A stretch of DNA of 6,860 nt from Planctomycetota bacterium (GTDB taxonomy: Bacteria; Planctomycetota; Phycisphaerae; Sedimentisphaerales; Anaerobacaceae), in NCBI GenBank assembly GCA_003644295.1, contig QNBZ01000069.1, positions 1 to 6,860 of the forward strand, in the 5' to 3' direction. How positions within the stretch are numbered: the stretch's first letter is position 1; each line of letters starts with the position of its first letter. Of the stretch, positions 6,093 to 6,860 are shown piece by piece. Below the pieces are notes generated by a model. It was not told where the DNA came from, made no database searches, and saw only the letters and a program-made list of their open reading frames with translations. The position numbers and the translations under genes are program-made.

Positions 6093-6100
6093 TAAAAGCT

Positions 6101-6406
6101 ATGCCGACTTACGATTATATATGTGAAAATTGCGGCTATGAGTTTGAGCAGTTTCAAACGATAGCTGCTAAGCCGCTGCGCAAATGTCCCAAGTGCGGTG
6201 AGACGAACCTGAAACGGCTCATCGGAGCCGGTGCAGGCGTAATATTCAAAGGCCCCGGCTTTTACGAAACCGATTACAGAAGCGAAAGCTACAAAAAAGG
6301 CGAAAAAAAAGAGAAGGACACCTCCGGGAAAAAGACAGAGAAAAAGAAAACTCAAGGAAAGACCGTCGCCGGGACGGCGACAGGCAAACGACAACCCACA
6401 ACATAA
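6101..6406 (+). CDS. FmdB-family zinc-ribbon protein
   Basis: Small cytosolic protein of 101 residues. The N-terminus MPTYDYICENCGYEFE and the second knuckle CPKCG give four zinc ligands, Cys8, Cys11, Cys29 and Cys32. These and the GPGFYETDYR motif that follows mark the FmdB family of putative regulatory zinc ribbons (named for a formamidase-associated gene). The molecular role of the family is not settled; regulation of transcription has been proposed. After about residue 65 the protein becomes a Lys/Thr/Gly-rich, probably disordered basic tail, which could bind nucleic acid. There is no Shine-Dalgarno site, and the leader is the A/T heptamer array. Its position 41 nt after grpE suggests cotranscription with the chaperone genes. 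Confidence 0.85.
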   Translation: MPTYDYICENCGYEFEQFQTIAAKPLRKCPKCGETNLKRLIGAGAGVIFKGPGFYETDYRSESYKKGEKKEKDTSGKKTEKKKTQGKTVAGTATGKRQPTT

Positions 6407-6431
6407 AGTTTGGGGCTAAACAAAACATAAA

Positions 6432-6860
6432 TTACTTTATGAGTTTGGCGATTTGTTTGAATTGCGGATGCTCAGCGGTTCTGAGAAGCTCAAATAACGC
6501 CATTTCCGTACAACTAATATTAACCCCCATCGCTTCCATTCTGTTTATTGCAATCCGCTTGTTTTCTAACGTCCTTGAGGAAACAGCGTCAATAATTAAA
6601 TTCACATCATAACTTCTTTCGAGTAAATCAACCACCGTCTGATAAATGCAGACGTGAGTTTCTATGCCGCACAATAGAACCTGCCGACGGGCCAGTGTAT
6701 CTAACCTGCTGTTAAACTCTTCAAGGCCGCAGCAGCTAAAAGTGGCTTTGTCGAGCGGCTCGGTACCGGTTAGAAGCTGCGCTATCTGCGGCAACGTTGG
6801 GCCAAGCGCCTCCGGGGCCTGCTGACACCATAAAATCGGAACCGACAAGATTTTCGCAGA
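6432..6860 (-). CDS. Isochorismatase-like cysteine hydrolase, N-terminus cut by the right edge
   Basis: Member of the isochorismatase/nicotinamidase-like family, which hydrolyses amides or enol ethers with an Asp-Lys-Cys triad. The visible 142 residues are the C-terminal three quarters of a protein normally near 180. The frame stays open to the window edge, so the TTG at 6848-6846 is an internal leucine codon and not the start; the residues before it (SAKI) continue the fold. The likely catalytic Lys is in EPLDKATFSCC (codon 6749-6747) and the nucleophile Cys in GIETHVCIYQT (codon 6650-6648). The catalytic Asp should lie beyond the edge. The ending EMALFELLRTAEHPQFKQIAKLIK is typical of the YcaC-like uncharacterised hydrolases. 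It converges on the zinc-ribbon gene with a 25-nt gap and is probably unrelated to the chaperone cluster. The substrate is unknown. Confidence 0.88.
   Translation of the reverse strand, partial: SAKILSVPILWCQQAPEALGPTLPQIAQLLTGTEPLDKATFSCCGLEEFNSRLDTLARRQVLLCGIETHVCIYQTVVDLLERSYDVNLIIDAVSSRTLENKRIAINRMEAMGVNISCTEMALFELLRTAEHPQFKQIAKLIK

Noticed and set aside
6407..6431. Terminator between the converging zinc-ribbon and hydrolase genes
   Set aside because: Only a 4-bp GTTT/AAAC pairing is visible and no T-run follows, so there is too little to call.
6846..6848. TTG as the start of the isochorismatase-like gene
   Set aside because: The frame stays open to the window edge with family-like residues, and the expected N-terminal part with the catalytic Asp is missing, so the gene is cut by the edge and does not start here.

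Overview
The window carries a chaperone gene cluster reading left to right: groEL copy 1, groES, groEL copy 2, dnaJ, grpE, then a small FmdB-type zinc-ribbon gene. A divergent reading frame is cut by the left edge, and an isochorismatase-like hydrolase on the minus strand is cut by the right edge. The organism is a bacterium. A groES flanked by two different groEL genes, dnaJ ahead of grpE with no dnaK between them, no CIRCE operator, and short-repeat-rich spacers suggest Planctomycetota, perhaps a Phycisphaerae-like lineage. That placement is inference from gene order and family knowledge; no marker gene here proves it.

Layout. Positions 1-159 hold a 39-bp tandem repeat. It lies inside a minus-strand reading frame that starts at 281 behind a good Shine-Dalgarno site and runs off the left edge. 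Positions 282-431 are a divergent intergenic region that should hold the groE promoter. Positions 432-4123 are groEL1-groES-groEL2, separated by two 52-nt gaps, each gene with a recognisable ribosome binding site. Positions 4124-4268 hold nested inverted repeats. Positions 4269-6406 are dnaJ, grpE and the zinc-ribbon gene, all lacking a convincing Shine-Dalgarno site. The hydrolase converges on the zinc-ribbon gene with a 25-nt gap.

How the genes work together. GroEL and GroES form the ATP-driven folding chamber. DnaJ and GrpE are the J-domain co-chaperone and nucleotide exchange factor of DnaK, whose gene must lie elsewhere. The two GroELs differ in informative ways. Copy 1 keeps all three catalytic aspartates and the Gly-Gly-Met tail. 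Copy 2 has asparagine where E. coli GroEL has the catalytic Asp398, and it has no Gly-Gly-Met tail. Both copies differ from E. coli at most of the positions that hold the two rings together. This suggests a specialised, possibly slow-cycling second chaperonin paired with one GroES.

The spacers are unusual. Four of them contain short tandem or direct repeats, two of these being exact or near-exact heptamer arrays, and one also forms a long nested hairpin. I see no rRNA, tRNA, CRISPR array or insertion sequence.
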